Below the pieces are notes generated by a model, which had not been told where the DNA came from, did no database searches, and was given only the letters and a program-made list of their open reading frames with translations. This document shows positions 1 through 13,400 of a stretch of 61,135 nt of DNA, piece by piece (position 1 is the first letter of the stretch; each line of letters opens with the position of its first letter). Source of the DNA: Blautia sp. (GTDB lineage Bacteria; Bacillota; Clostridia; Lachnospirales; Lachnospiraceae); NCBI GenBank assembly GCA_017463155.1, contig JAFTPT010000048.1, positions 1 through 61,135 on the forward strand. Direction: 5' to 3'. The position numbers were made by a program, and so were the translations under genes.

Positions 1-3000
1 GTCTTCGATCAGGTGGATCGGTTCTCCGTTCTCGCCGGTCAGCTCCTTCGCGTTGCCGTCTGCATCCTTTTCGGTTGCACTGGTCGCCTTCGCAAGGTCT
101 GCGCCGAGCTTCAGCGTTCCGTCCGTCGTGATCTGGAACGGCGTCGCAGTAGTGATTCCATAGCCCGTCGGGGCGACGGTCTCTTCGAGCACATAGCTCT
201 TTCCGTTCGTCAGCTTCGGTCCGAAATCGTGCATTTCTCCCTTCTTCGATGTCCAGCTGTCCACCGGCTTGTCGCTGACATGCTTGCCATCTTTATCTAC
301 TTCATAGACTTCGATGACCGCGTTCTCGACTTCATCTCCGTTGCCGAGATCGGTCTTATTGACCGTGAAGTGGATACGGGCGTCTTCGATCAGGTAGATT
401 GGCTCGCCGTTCTCTCCGGCCAGCTCCTTCGCGTTGCCGTCTGCATCTTTTTCGGTTGCGCTGGTCGCCTTCGCGAGGTCTGCACCAAGCTTCAGCGTTC
501 CATCCGTCGTAATCTGGAATGGCGTTGCGGTCGTAATGCCATAACCCATCGGGGCTACGGTCTCTTCCAACACGTAGCTCTTGCCGTTCGTCAGCTTCGG
601 TCCGAAGTCGTGCACTTCGCCCTTCTTCGATGTCCAGCTGTCCACCGGTTTGTCGCTGACATGCTTGCCATCCTTATCTACTTCATAGACTTCGATAACG
701 GCGTCCTCGACTTCATCACCGTTGCCAAGGTCAGTCTTGTTGACCGTGAAGTGAATGGCATCTTCTTTGATCAGGTAGTTCTTGTTATCGTACGAGTCGA
801 GAATGATTGCTCCATTCTCACTCTTCTCAACCGGAACTTCTGTTCTGATCTCCCCGTATTTACCAACCGTGAATTCCTTCACTGTCGTAAGACCATAGCC
901 TGTCGGAGCCTCCGTCTCCTCCAGTATATAAGTCTTTCCTGCATCCAACACTGACCCAAAGTCATAGTACCTCCCGGCCTCGGTCGTCCAGGTAGCAAGG
1001 GTCTTGTCCTTACCTTTCTCATGCAGGATAAAGGTAGCTCCGCCGACGTCCTCACCGGTCGCGGCATCGACCTTTTTCGTATACAGATGCAGCGGCTTAT
1101 TCTGAAGCAGGAACGCATACTGCTGTCCTGCATCGCTATTCGCCGGAAGCACCTTCTGATCCGCTGTAATCGAGCCGTCATGATTGACTTTGAACGTCTT
1201 CGTTTGCGCGAACGCGTATCCAGTCGGAACGCTGGTCTCCTCAATCACATATGTCTTGTCAGGATCCAGCTTTGCTCCAAAGTCATGTTGCTCACCCTTG
1301 GATGTCCAGGTCTCGATTGCGTCCGATGCACTCTTGCCGACCTCGTAGATCACAATGGTGGTCTCTTCCGGTACGGCCTTGCCGGTCTCCAGGTTAACCT
1401 TGTTCAGGTAGAAATGCAGCGGCGCATCCTTGATCTGGTAAACTCTCTTTCCATCCTTCGTGACAGAAGCCGGAGCATTCTCAAAAGCGATCGAACCGTC
1501 CTTGTTCACCGTGAACGGCACATCCGCCGTGTACGCATGTCCTGTCGGTGCTGAAGTCTCCCGCAGCACATACCGGGTTTCTGCATCCAGCTTACCGCCG
1601 AAATCATGCGTTTCCTCCGCTGCGGAAGTCCAGCTCCCACCGACCTGCTTCTCTGTGTCGGCAGTTCCGTCCACCTTCGCTTCAAAGACGGCCAGTGTCG
1701 CACCTTCGACCTCCTCGCCAGTCTCCGCATCCAGCTTGTTGATGATCAAGTGGATCTCGTCCTCTTTGATCAGGTAGCTCTTCCAGCCGTATTCGTCAAG
1801 AATGATAGCTCCATCCTCGTCCGTCTCCGCCGGGACGTCCGTTACGATCTCACCATACTTCGTGACGGTGAATTCCTTTGCGGTGGTAAAGCCAAAGCCC
1901 GTCGGGGCATCGGTTTCCTCCAACACGTACGTCTTCTCAGCATCCAGCACGGACCCAAAGTCATGATACTCCCCTGAAACCGTCGTCCAGGAATCCAGGA
2001 TATCCTCGTCTTTGTCCTTCCCCTTTTCATGCAGGACAAAGGTGGCTCCTTCCACCTCCTCGCCGGTCTCTGCATCAATCTTCTTCGCAAACAGGTGAAT
2101 CGGCTTATCCTTGATCTGGTAGATCTTCTTTCCGTCCCTGGTGACCGTTTCCGGTGCGTTAGCAAAGGTAAGCGAACCGTCCTTGTTCACCGTGAACGGC
2201 ACATCCGCCGTGTACGCATGTCCTGTCGGTGCTGAAGTCTCCCGCAGCACATACCGGGTTTCTGCATCCAGCTTACCGCCGAAATCATGCGTTTCCTCCA
2301 CCGCGGAAGTCCAGCTCCCACCGACCTGCTTCTCTGTATCGGCCGTTCCGTCCGCCTTCGCTTCAAAGACGGCCAGCGTCGCGCCTTCGACCTCCTCGCC
2401 GGTTTCCGCATCCAGCTTGTTGATGATGAAATGAATCTCATCCTCTTCGATCAGGTAATTCTTACAATCATTTTCATCAAGAATGATCGCTCCATCCTCA
2501 TCCGTCTCCGCCGGGACGTCCGTTACAATCTCGCCGTACTTCGTGACGGTAAATTCCTTCGCAGTCGTAAAGCCGTAGCCCGTCGGGGCATCGGTTTCCT
2601 CCAACACGTACGTCTTTTCCGTATCCAGCACAGAACCAAAGTCATAATACTCCCCGGAAACCGTCGTCCAGGAATCCAGGATATCCTCGTCCTTTTCCTT
2701 GCCCTTTTCATGCAGGACAAAGGTAGCTCCTTCCACCTCCTCGCCGGTCTCCGCATCGATCTTTTTCGCTAAGAGGTGCAGCGGCTTATCCTTGATCAGA
2801 TAAACCGTCCTGCCATCCTCGGTGGTCGTTTCCGGTGCATTTTCAAAGGTGATCGTGCCGTCCTTGTTGACCGTGAATGGGACATCTGCCGTGCACGCAT
2901 AGCCTGTCGGCGCAAACGTCTCCCGCAGCACATAGCGTTTTTCTGCATCCAGAGCGCTGCCAAAATCATGGGGCTCTTCCGCCGCGGATGTCCAGCTCTC

Positions 3001-6000
3001 ACCGACCTGCTTTGTCGTATCAGCTGTTCCATCCGCCTTCGCTTCATAGACGGCCAGCGTCGCGCCTTCGACCTCCTCGCCGGTTTCCGCATCCAGCTTG
3101 TTGATGATGAAATGGATCTCGTCCTCTTCGATCAGATAGTTCTTACAATCATTTTCATCAAGAACGATCTCTCCATCCTCGTCCGTCTCCACCGGGACAT
3201 TTGTCTCGATCTCGCCGTACTTCGTGACAGTAAATTCCTTCGCGGTCGTAAAGCCGTAGCCCGTCGGGGCGTCGGTCTCCTCCAGCACATAGGTCTTCTC
3301 CGCATCCAGCGCGGACCCAAAGTCATGATACTCCCCGGAAACCGTCGTCCAGGAATCCAGAACATCCTCGTCCCTTTCCTTGCCCTTTTCATGCAGGACA
3401 AAGGTGGCTCCTCCTACATCCTCGCCGGTCTCCGCGTCAACCTTCTTTGCAAAGAGATGCAGCGGTTTATCCTTGATCAGGTAGACCGTCCTGCCATCCT
3501 CGGTGGTCGTTTCCGGTGCATTTTCAAAGGTAATCGTGCCGTCCTTGTTGACCGTGAACGGGACGTCCGCCGTGTACGCATATCCTGTCGGTGTAGAAGT
3601 CTCTCTCAGCACATACCGGGTTTCCGCATCCAGCTTGCCGCCGAAATCATGCGTTTCCTTCGCCGCGGAGGTCCAGCTCTCACCAATCTGCTTCTCGGTA
3701 TCGGCCGTTCCGTCTGCCTTAGCTTCATAGACAGCCAGAGTCGCGCCTTCGACCTCCTCACCGGTCTCGGCATCCAGCTTATTGATGGTGAAGTGGATCT
3801 CGTCCTCCTTGATCAGGTAATTCTTCCATCCGTATTCATCAAGAATGACCTCTCCGTCCTCGTCCGTCTCTACCGGGACATTCGTCTCGATCTCGCCGTA
3901 CTTCGTGACAGTGAATTCCTTCGCGGTCGTATAGCCGTAGCCCGTCGGGGCGTCGGTCTCCTTCAGCACGTAGGTCTTCTCCGCATCCAGCACGGACCCA
4001 AAGTCATGGTACTCCCCGGAAACCGTCGTCCAGGAATCCAGGACATCCTCGTCCTTTTCCTTGCCCTTTTCATGCAGGACAAAGGTGGCTCCTCCTACAT
4101 CCTCGCCGGTCTCCGCATCAACCTTCTTCGCAAACAGGTGCAGCGGCTTATTCTCCAACAGGAATGCATACGGCTGCTCATCGCCAGGATCCTCTCCTGG
4201 CTCGGCTTCCCCACTGCCCAACGGAGGCTCCTCTTCGCCGTCGGAATCCGTTTCGTCCTCACCGGACTTCTCTCCGTCCTTGTTCACCGGAAGCTCATCT
4301 GTATCTACGGTGATCGTGCCGTCCTGATTGACCGTGAACCTCTTTGTTTGCGCAAATGCGTACCCTGTCGGCACGCGGGTCTCCTCGATCACATAGGTCT
4401 TTCCGGCCCCCAGGTTCGCGCCAAAGTCGTGTTTCTCGCCGGTGGACGTCCAGGTCTCAATAGCGTCCGCAGCCGTCTTTCCTTCCTCGTAGATAACAAT
4501 GGTGGTTTCTTCCGGCACGGCTTCGCCTGTCTCCAGGTCCACCTTGTTCAGATAGAAATGAAGCGGCGCATCTGTGATCTGATAGACCGTCTTTCCATCC
4601 TTTGTAACGGAAGCCGGTTCTTCCTCAAATGTAATAGTCCCGTCCTTCACCACAAAGAACCGGATATCCGGAATGACCGCATAGCCCGTAGGCGCTTCAG
4701 TCTCACGGATCACATAGCTGCACTGTGTATCCAGAAGATGACCAAATTCAAAGATCTCTCCCTTCTTCGAAGTCCAGTGCACGATCTCGGTTTCCTTCAC
4801 ATTCTCTGCTTCTGTCCCGGATCCTTCTGTGTCCTTTCCACCGGCTCCGGTCCCATCATTGCCGGCTCCGGATCCCTCACCTTCATCGCTGTCTGTTCCG
4901 GACGTCGTTTCTTCGTCGGAAGCCTCCACCTTGTAGACCGTCAGAACAGCTCTGTCGAGCTCTTCCTCCGTGCCTTCGATCAGCTTGTTGACCGAAAGTC
5001 TGACCGGATCATCCTTCATCAGATATACGGTTCCATCCTCCGTTGCCCCGGAAGCCAGCGTCGTCTCGATACTTCCATCCTTTTTTACGGTGAAGGGCAC
5101 ATCCTCTGCGTAGGCGTAGCCTGTCGGAGCAGAAATCTCATGCAGCACATACGTTGTATCCGCATAGAGATCCGAGCCAAAATCATGGGTCTTATTCTTT
5201 CCGGATATCCAGGCGTCTCCGACCTGCTTTGAAAGGTCAGCGGATCCGTCGTCCGCGGTCTCATACACGGCGAGCTTCGCGCCTTCCACCTCTTCTTCCG
5301 TCCCGGAATCCAGCTTATTGACCATAAAGCGGATCGGCGTGTCTTCGATGACAAAGGTTTCCTTTCCATCGATGGTCTTTGCGTTCAGATTGTCAAAGAC
5401 CACCGTTCCATCCGAACGGATCGTGAAGCTGAGATCCTCGACAAAGCCGTATCCCTGCGGTGCGATGGTCTCTCGCAGAATATACTCCACACCCGTATAC
5501 AATTCGCTGCCAAAGTCATGCACATCCATATCCGTCGAATTCCATCGGGCAATCTCTTTATCTGTTTTGGCTTCGCCCTGCGCATCTGCTTCGTAGATCA
5601 CCAGAACCGCATCCGCAAGCTTTTCATCGTTTTCATTCACCTTGCTGACACGTACATGGAGCGGAGCGTCCTTGATGAGATAGGTGGCAAAACCATTCTC
5701 ATCGACCATTTGTCCGTCCGCAGCGACCAGAACCGGATCTCCATCCTCGTTCTCCTGTATCGGAACATCAGTCGTGATGGAACCGTCATGGTTGACCGTA
5801 AATTCCACGTCCTCGACAAAGGCATAGCCCTGCGGCGCCGTGACTTCCTTGATGGTGTAAGACTTGTCTGCATCCAGAAGGCTGCCAATGTCGGTCCTCC
5901 CATCCACGGCGATGGATTTCTCACCATTCACCTTTGTTGCAGTACCCTTAACATACACATCAAATGCAGCGCCTGTCAGCTGACTCTCGTCATCTTCATC

Positions 6001-9000
6001 AACCTTGTTAATGAAAAGATGCAGCGGTGCGTTTTCCACAATATATACAAGGGTCTCTGCATCCGTCTCCGCATCCTTGACGGACTCTGTCCGGACAGCT
6101 TTTGTCTCGATCGTCCCGGACGTATCGGTGATCACCTGCACCGGCGATCCGATCGTGCCGTCCTTGCCGACGGAGAAGTAGATATCCGGAGCATAGCCAT
6201 AGCCCGTTGGAACGCTTGTCTCGCGAAGCACATAGGCATGGCCGGCATCCAGCTTTTCACCGAAGTCATGGGTCTCATTAGCTTTGGATTTCCAGGAATC
6301 GACTTCTTTCGTCAGATTCGGCGTCTTTTTTCCTTCTTCCGCCTCATACAGCGTGAGGGTCGCACCGGCAAGTTCCTCGTCTGAACCTGCGATCATCTTG
6401 TTGATGACATAGTGCAGCGGCTCATCCTTGGCCAGATAGACCAGCTGTCCGTTGGCCGCATCACGCACGATCCGGCCCTCGTCATCCTTCTGCGTATCGA
6501 GACTGCCGCTCTTCCAGGTGATCGTGCCGTCTGTTCCGACCTCAAAATCGACATCGTCCATAAAGGCATACCCTGTCGGGGCCGATGTCTCTTTCAACGT
6601 GTAAGTCTTACCGGCAAAGAGATCTGCACCAAAATCATGACTGCCGTCCCCATTCTTTTCCCAGGAAGCGGCCTGTACACCGGTTGCCTTGTCGAAGATG
6701 GCAAATGTCGCGCCAGCCATCTCCTCACCGGTGACCGCGTTGACTTTGTTGAGGTTAAAATGAAGCGAATCCTCTTCCATCAGGTAGGTGGGAAGTCCGT
6801 TGGTCTTGATGTCATTACCGCCGGCATCGGTGTATGTCGGCATTTCCGTCGTGATCGTACCATCCGTCCTAACCGTAAACTCCCGTTCAACCGCATAGGC
6901 GTAGCCCTTCGGCGCGACGGTCTCCTTCAGCATGTAAGTCTTTCCGGCATCCAGACAGCTGCCGAATTCATGCTGTGGCTCTTCCGTCGTGTTCCAGGTA
7001 TCCAGGATCGTACCCGCATGGCCCTTCTCATACAGGACGATGGTCGCACCCGGGATGTCGGTGAGTTCTTCACCCGGCTCCGAAATCGTCAGGACCTTCT
7101 CAACCACCAGATGTAACGGCGTATCCTCAACGGCGTAGACCTTTTCGTCATTGGATGTGACATCCTGACCCGCTGCATCCTTCTTCACGGACAAAGCGTT
7201 ATCGGTATAGGTGATCGTTCCGTTATCGCCTACCGTAAAGGTCACCGGTGCATGGTACGCGTAGCCTTTCGGCGCATCGGTTTCCTTGAGCGTATAGGTG
7301 TGGCCGGTCTTCAGGATCGGACCATAATCCTTGTACTCATTTTCTACCGACGTCCAGGCAGAATCATCCACCAGCGTGCCATCGCCGCCATCGATGACAC
7401 CCGTCACATCATAGAGCGCAAAGGACGCGCCGGAAAGTTCATCGCCGGTACCGGCCACGATCTTGCTCAGGTAAAAATGAATCGGCGTATCCTGGACCAG
7501 GTAGATCTTTTCCCCGTTTTCTGCCAGGATATCTGCATTGCTTTCATCCTTTTTCGTCGGAAGAGCCGTCGTGATCGTTCCATCCTCCGCAACAGAGAAC
7601 GGCATATTATTCACAATCTTCTGGTACCCGGCAGGAGCAAGCTCTTCATGGAGAACGTAGCCCTGACCGGCTTCCAGGAATTCGCCGCAGTCGTGTACGA
7701 CTCCCATTTCCGATGTCCAGGAATCGACCACCGCATTTTCGCCGGTCGTGACTGCATTGCCGCTTGCATCCGCCTTGTAGACCTTGAACTCTGCCCCCGG
7801 CACTTCATTGCCGGTCGTAATCTCGGTCTTGCTTACGTTAAAGTGGAGCGGTTTGTCCTCCGCAATATAGACGATGGACGTGGTGCCGGTGATGGTCTCG
7901 GTCTTAATCTTCAGGTTCGTACTGCCGCTCTCACCGGAAATGCTCTGGTATGGTGCCGTGATCGTACCGTCCTTCTCAACAGAGAAATGGATATCCTCCA
8001 TATACGCATAGCCTGCAGGCGCACCGGTCTCCTTCACCACATAGCTCTTGCCGGCCTCGAGAGACGTGCCAAAGTCATGGGTTTTATCCTTTTCGGATGT
8101 CCAGGTATCGACCGTCTTGGTTGTATCAGCCGTTCCGTCTTCCCCGGCTTCATAGATGGTCAGTGTCGCTCCTGCCACCTCGTCGCTGCCGGCAAGTACT
8201 TTTTTGTTCATTACAAAGTGGAGCGGCTTGTCCTTGACAAGATAGGTTTCGAAACGATATCCGTCACCATTTCCGACTGCTCCCTGATCATCCACAAGAA
8301 CGGTCTCCCCTTCCTCATCCTTCTGTGTGTCCAGAGCTGTCGTGATCGTACCGTCTCCGGCAATCGTAATCGTAAAGTTTTCCACAAAGGCATGGCCCTG
8401 TGGTGCCGTGACTTCCACAAAGGTATAGGTCTTGCCGGCCTTCAGAAGGCTGCCAAGATCAGTCCGGCTGTCGACAGCGACCGGTGTCCCGTTCACCTTG
8501 GTGCCGCTGATTCCGCCATCATAGATATCAAAGGTGGCACCCGTCAGCTGGCTTTCAGTATCCGCATCGATCTTGTTGATGAAAAGATGGAGCTTTTCAT
8601 CCTCCACTACATACAGAGTTGTGACCGGATCGGTCGAGGTATCCGTTTCCGTTTTGATTACCGCATTCGTTCCGATAGAACCATCCGCATTCGTGGTCTT
8701 CTGATAGGGTGCGTTGATGCTTCCATCTTTGTTCACGGAGAAATAGATGTCATCTGTGTAGAGATAGCCGGCCGGTGCATCGGTCTCCCGGAGGATATAC
8801 GATTGTCCTGCATCGAGCTTCTCACCAAAGTCCTTGCTCGTGGATGAGCCCGAGGATGTCCAGGTATCGACCTGTGGCCCCGGCGTTCCGTCTCCGGAAT
8901 CCTTATATAGAGTCAGGGTCACACCCGGAATCAAAGTAGTTCCATTCAGCAGCTTCTTGGTCACGGTAAAGTGAAGCGGCTCGTCCTTCACGACGTATAC

Positions 9001-10450
9001 AGTCTTATCATCCTCCTTTGTGGTGGCAACTGTACTGTTATCACTCTGTTTGATAAACGCAAGTGTCCCGTCATTCTCAAATCTGAACAGAATATCCTCG
9101 GCATAGGCAAAGCCAGTCGGTGCAGCTGTTTCTTGAAGGACATAGGTCACGCCGGTCTGGAGCTTTCGTCCGACGCCGATATCGTGCACACTTGTTCCAT
9201 CGGTCTCCCAGGTGTCGATTACCGCGTCATCGCCGGTCGTAATAGCCTGGCCGCTGTCATCTGCCTTATAGACTGTCATGGTCGCACCGGCCAGCTTTGT
9301 GGAACCATCGGCCCTGGTCTTGCTGATGAGGAGAGAAAGGGGCTGGTTGGCTGCTGTACATATGCTTGTACTGCCGCTTGTATTGCCGGACCAGTCTAGA
9401 TCCGGGCGGATACTGTAATTATCAACGTAGATCGTTCCGGCGTTGCTTACACTGAATGTAATATCCGCCATCTTCGCGTATCCGACAGGCCAGGAGGTTT
9501 CCACCAGCTTATAGTTGTGTCCCACATCCAAAAGCGGACCCAGGTCTTGATCAAAAGTCTCATTTCCGGTCAGAACTTTGGATGTCCAGGTTCCACCTGG
9601 TACTTCCATGACATTACTCTTATCCGTGATGTCATAGAGTACAAATGTCGCGCCTGCAAGACTATTCCCTGTAATCGCATCCGTCTTTTTTAACTTCAGA
9701 TGCAGGGAAAGATCATCAATATCATAATAACTGATTTTATTGCTAATGGCATCCCGGCGGAATGTCAGCAGTATGGGGCGAGAGTCTTCTATTACCTGTC
9801 CATCAGTATCAATATAGAAGGTTACGGTAGAAGGCTTATATCCCGTCGGCGTCGTTGTTTCTCGTAAAGTATACCTCTTGCCTACTTCCAGATACTGCCC
9901 TATATCATCGGAAGCGGCATCCGTCCGGGATGTCCAGCTATAGATTGGTGTTGCAGCGGATGATCCTGCCTCATAAAGATCGATCACCGCACCTTGAATC
10001 GCCTCTTTCTTCTCCGGATCCCATTTTTTAATCTTGAAATGAATCTTTGCATCTGTGATATTCAAAGTGCGAATCGGGTTTTCGGCATTCGATGTATCCG
10101 TATCGATCGTCACCACTGTATTGGTCTGAGCGTTATTATTATTCAGATGATCTGTCCACCCTGTTATCACTCCGGTTTTATCGACCGTAAAGGTTATGTT
10201 GACAGGCCTGTACCCCTTCGGTGTGACGATCTCTTCAATCCTGTATGTACCGGCCCGGAGTCCATAGATCACCTTAGGATTCTCGTTTGGGCTGCTCCCT
10301 GTTGTCCATTCCTGCCAGGTACCAGTTGTTGCCGTGACCGACGTATGTCCGTTTGCGTCGATCACACCGCCGTCGTCGTCGACCCTGGTGATCCTGAGCG
10401 TTGCGTCATTCATCTCTGTAGGACCTGACGTATCTTCCTTGAACTTCATA
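1..10450 (-). repeat. Array of about 29 SpaA-like domain repeats
   Basis: Counting the APxGY-encoding motif on the minus strand gives about 29 units between ~10210 and ~165, spaced roughly 320-390 bp. Those nearest the left edge are most alike. The unit at 1-381 and that at 382-762 are near-copies with an exact 381-bp (127-residue) spacing. Units between 4.3 and 10.2 kb have diverged. The pattern suggests recent amplification at the C-terminal side and older copies toward the N-terminus. Confidence 0.85.
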
Positions 10451-13400
10451 ATCCGGGTCTCGGTGACGTCGTTGGTAAAGCTGATCCCCTCAGCAGATGA
10501 CCAGGTCATACCCGTAGAACCTCCGGACTTAACACCTTTCTCATAGGTCTGGCTGTCGATCGTAAGTTCATCGATCGTGTTGCCTGATACTACGACGGTA
10601 ACCTTCCATGTAGAAGGATCATACTTGATGCCATTCCCAATGTAATTGTTCCCATCACCGGCGCCGTCCTTCATATCCTCCGTTACATAGTAGATATAGG
10701 TTCCTGCTGACTTAATGCCTATATCCGGTGAAAATGTGATCGTACCATTCGCATTCGATCTGCCGGTCACGGCCTTATCTCCAGCCATTACCGGATTACC
10801 GGATGCATCCTTGACGCTGAACGTAAATGTATTATAGGATAGGTCTCCGTTCGTAAACGCTTTGGTCCCGTTGAGATGCACGTAGGTTCTGACCTTGTCA
10901 TACTTGTTTGTAGCCGAAACCTCGACCGGCTGCGGATCCGCCACGTCGGCGATCGACTCAGTCAGCGTGACCTCATATCCATCCGTACCCGCTGCGCCGC
11001 TGCCTCCGGAGAACTCCACACTGTTAAACACAAAGTCATTGGAGTTGTTGTAAGGATCCTTTTCCGTGACGACATAGGTCCCGATCGGAAGCCAGATGGA
11101 CGTATCCTTGGAGGTCTCGTCTCCCTTCACCTTCAACGTATCCAGTACAGTGTCAGAACCTTTCCTCCTGATCTCGAAGGTGAATTCCTTGTTCTTTACC
11201 TCCGTCTTCAGAGCTCTCTCATACTCCGTTCGTTGTCCGGCAAACCAGTCACCTGCAGGCCCATCCAGCAGGCTGATAAGCTTTATGACCGAGATCCGGG
11301 CCATCTTATGCTTATACTTGTTTGTCAGGTTGACTTCGGCCGTTTTGGGATCCTCCGTTGTCGACTTTTCGACCGTGACATTGCTGACCTCCGTCGTGCT
11401 GCTGCCAGGAACAAAGTTGTAGTTCGCAATCTCACGGCCTGTGTCCTTCTCGATGATCGTGTATTCACGGACACCGACCGGGACGTTGTCGATCACCAGC
11501 TCGCTGCCCATCGTTACCATGATCGGAAATTCATCATCGACCAGCTCTGTAGTACCGTCCGGATTTACCTTCAGATACTGGTCATCCTGGTTCCTGATCA
11601 GAACCTCAAATTGTTTGTTCTGAAGCGTTGTATCAGCCAGCAGGTCCTGAGCTGCAGGCGCTTCATCCGTCCCGTTCGGCTTGATCTCTTCGATGACCTT
11701 CTTGATCTTCAGAGAACCAGTGTGCACCCGGTACTCATTTTTGACGGTCGCGGTGGCCTCGGCCCAGGAGGGGACATTGGCATTCGCAGCGTCCTCTGCG
11801 GTATCATTTCCCGCAGAATTCTTAACTTTCCCATAGTCAACCGAAAATCCAACAAAATCATAATCCTTCTTCAGATTGACCAGGTCATTTGCCTTTGAAG
11901 GATCCGACTCGTCGCTGGTCAGGACCTCCTCGATCGTGTATTCCCCGACCGGAACCGAAAGCTCCAGCGGCTTTGCGCTGGTCACGGTGAATTCATAGGA
12001 TGCTGCTTCAGCCGCATTATACGCCTCCGCAATGATGGTCTCCCCATTCGTTCCTGCGACCTTCTTCAGATACTTATTATCTGCATTCTTAATTCTTACC
12101 TTATATTCCTTGGTGTAGGCCGACGCCGGTCCTCCGACGATCTCCTTTTTGACCGTCAGTTTCTGTTCTGTCTTGACATATTCATTGTTGATCGCGACTG
12201 CCGCCGTCTTGTGCGCCTCATTCAGATCTGTCTGACCAGAGGAAGACGTATTATCCACCAGATAGGTCGTCGTATAGCTGCCATCCGCGCTCGCTGTCTC
12301 CTCCACCTTGTAGGTACCAAAGGGCAGATTGGTCACAACGACCGTCTCCCCGTGTTTGACCGTGAAGGTAATTTCCTTCTTACCCTGCTGGTGTGTCTGG
12401 GTTCCTGTGACAATTGCGCTGCTGAGATCAATATCTTCAGGCGGATTAACCGGCTTGATCTTCACGGTGAAGGATTCCCCGGCTTTCTTTTTGCTGGCTG
12501 CTTCATCCTGAATGGTCTTGGAGACCTTAATCGTCCCGCCGGTCTCCTTGGTATTAGTGACAATAAAGCCCTTATCCACGCGGTTCGGCCTGGAATCATC
12601 GACCCTCTTTCCGTTATCGGAGCTGTACCCGGACGGTGTATTCACCTCCTCGATCGTGTAGGTGATGGTATTTCCGGCCGCGTCCCGACGCGGAATGTTT
12701 GTGAATTCGCCCTCCCAGCTGCCCTTGGCATTTTTGGTGATCGTCAAATCCGGGACTTTTTCTGTCGTGCTGGGCAGTCCGGTACTCTCATCATACTGGT
12801 ACGCATCCCCACCATTTGCTTTCAGTTTGATCGTAACGGATGTCCCTTCCGGCGGGTCTCCTCCGGCCCACACCTTTGTGACCGGAATGGAAATGACCTT
12901 GGTCTCGTTACGGACTGTCAGTACGTCATTGGTCTTATATGTATAGGTAGTATAATCCGTGCTTCCGTCCGCGGAGATTCGGAACCGGTACTTGGTGCTG
13001 TCATACCGATAGGTGTTGTGGACCGCAGAATCCTCCACCTCCTGGAAATAATAATATGTATTCCTTCGAAGGCCGGTCAGATACGCCATGCCGTCAGCGC
13101 CAGTCTCGACATTCTCCTGAATCAGCTCGGGTGTTTCCCCGTCTGCTCCGGTGCCCTTGTACAGGTTGAACTTCACTCCCTCCAGGGGATGTGTCATATC
13201 ACCATCGACATATTTTTTAACAATCAGGTTGTAGGCACTTCCGCCCGCACGTTCCTTTTCACCAAAATCCGCCGTCACTGTGACGCCCTTGTTGTAGCCC
13301 ATAACATCGACCGTGTTGCCGGCACTGACAGCGCCCCAGCCGGAAATGTTTCCGTTGTAGGTGATCACAATGTGCGTCTTGTCCGGAATCGTGTAAATGA

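Noticed and set aside
1-4140. CRISPR-like array because of the regular repeats
   Set aside because: The repeats are 381 or 681 bp, coding and in frame, with no short direct repeats separated by unique spacers.
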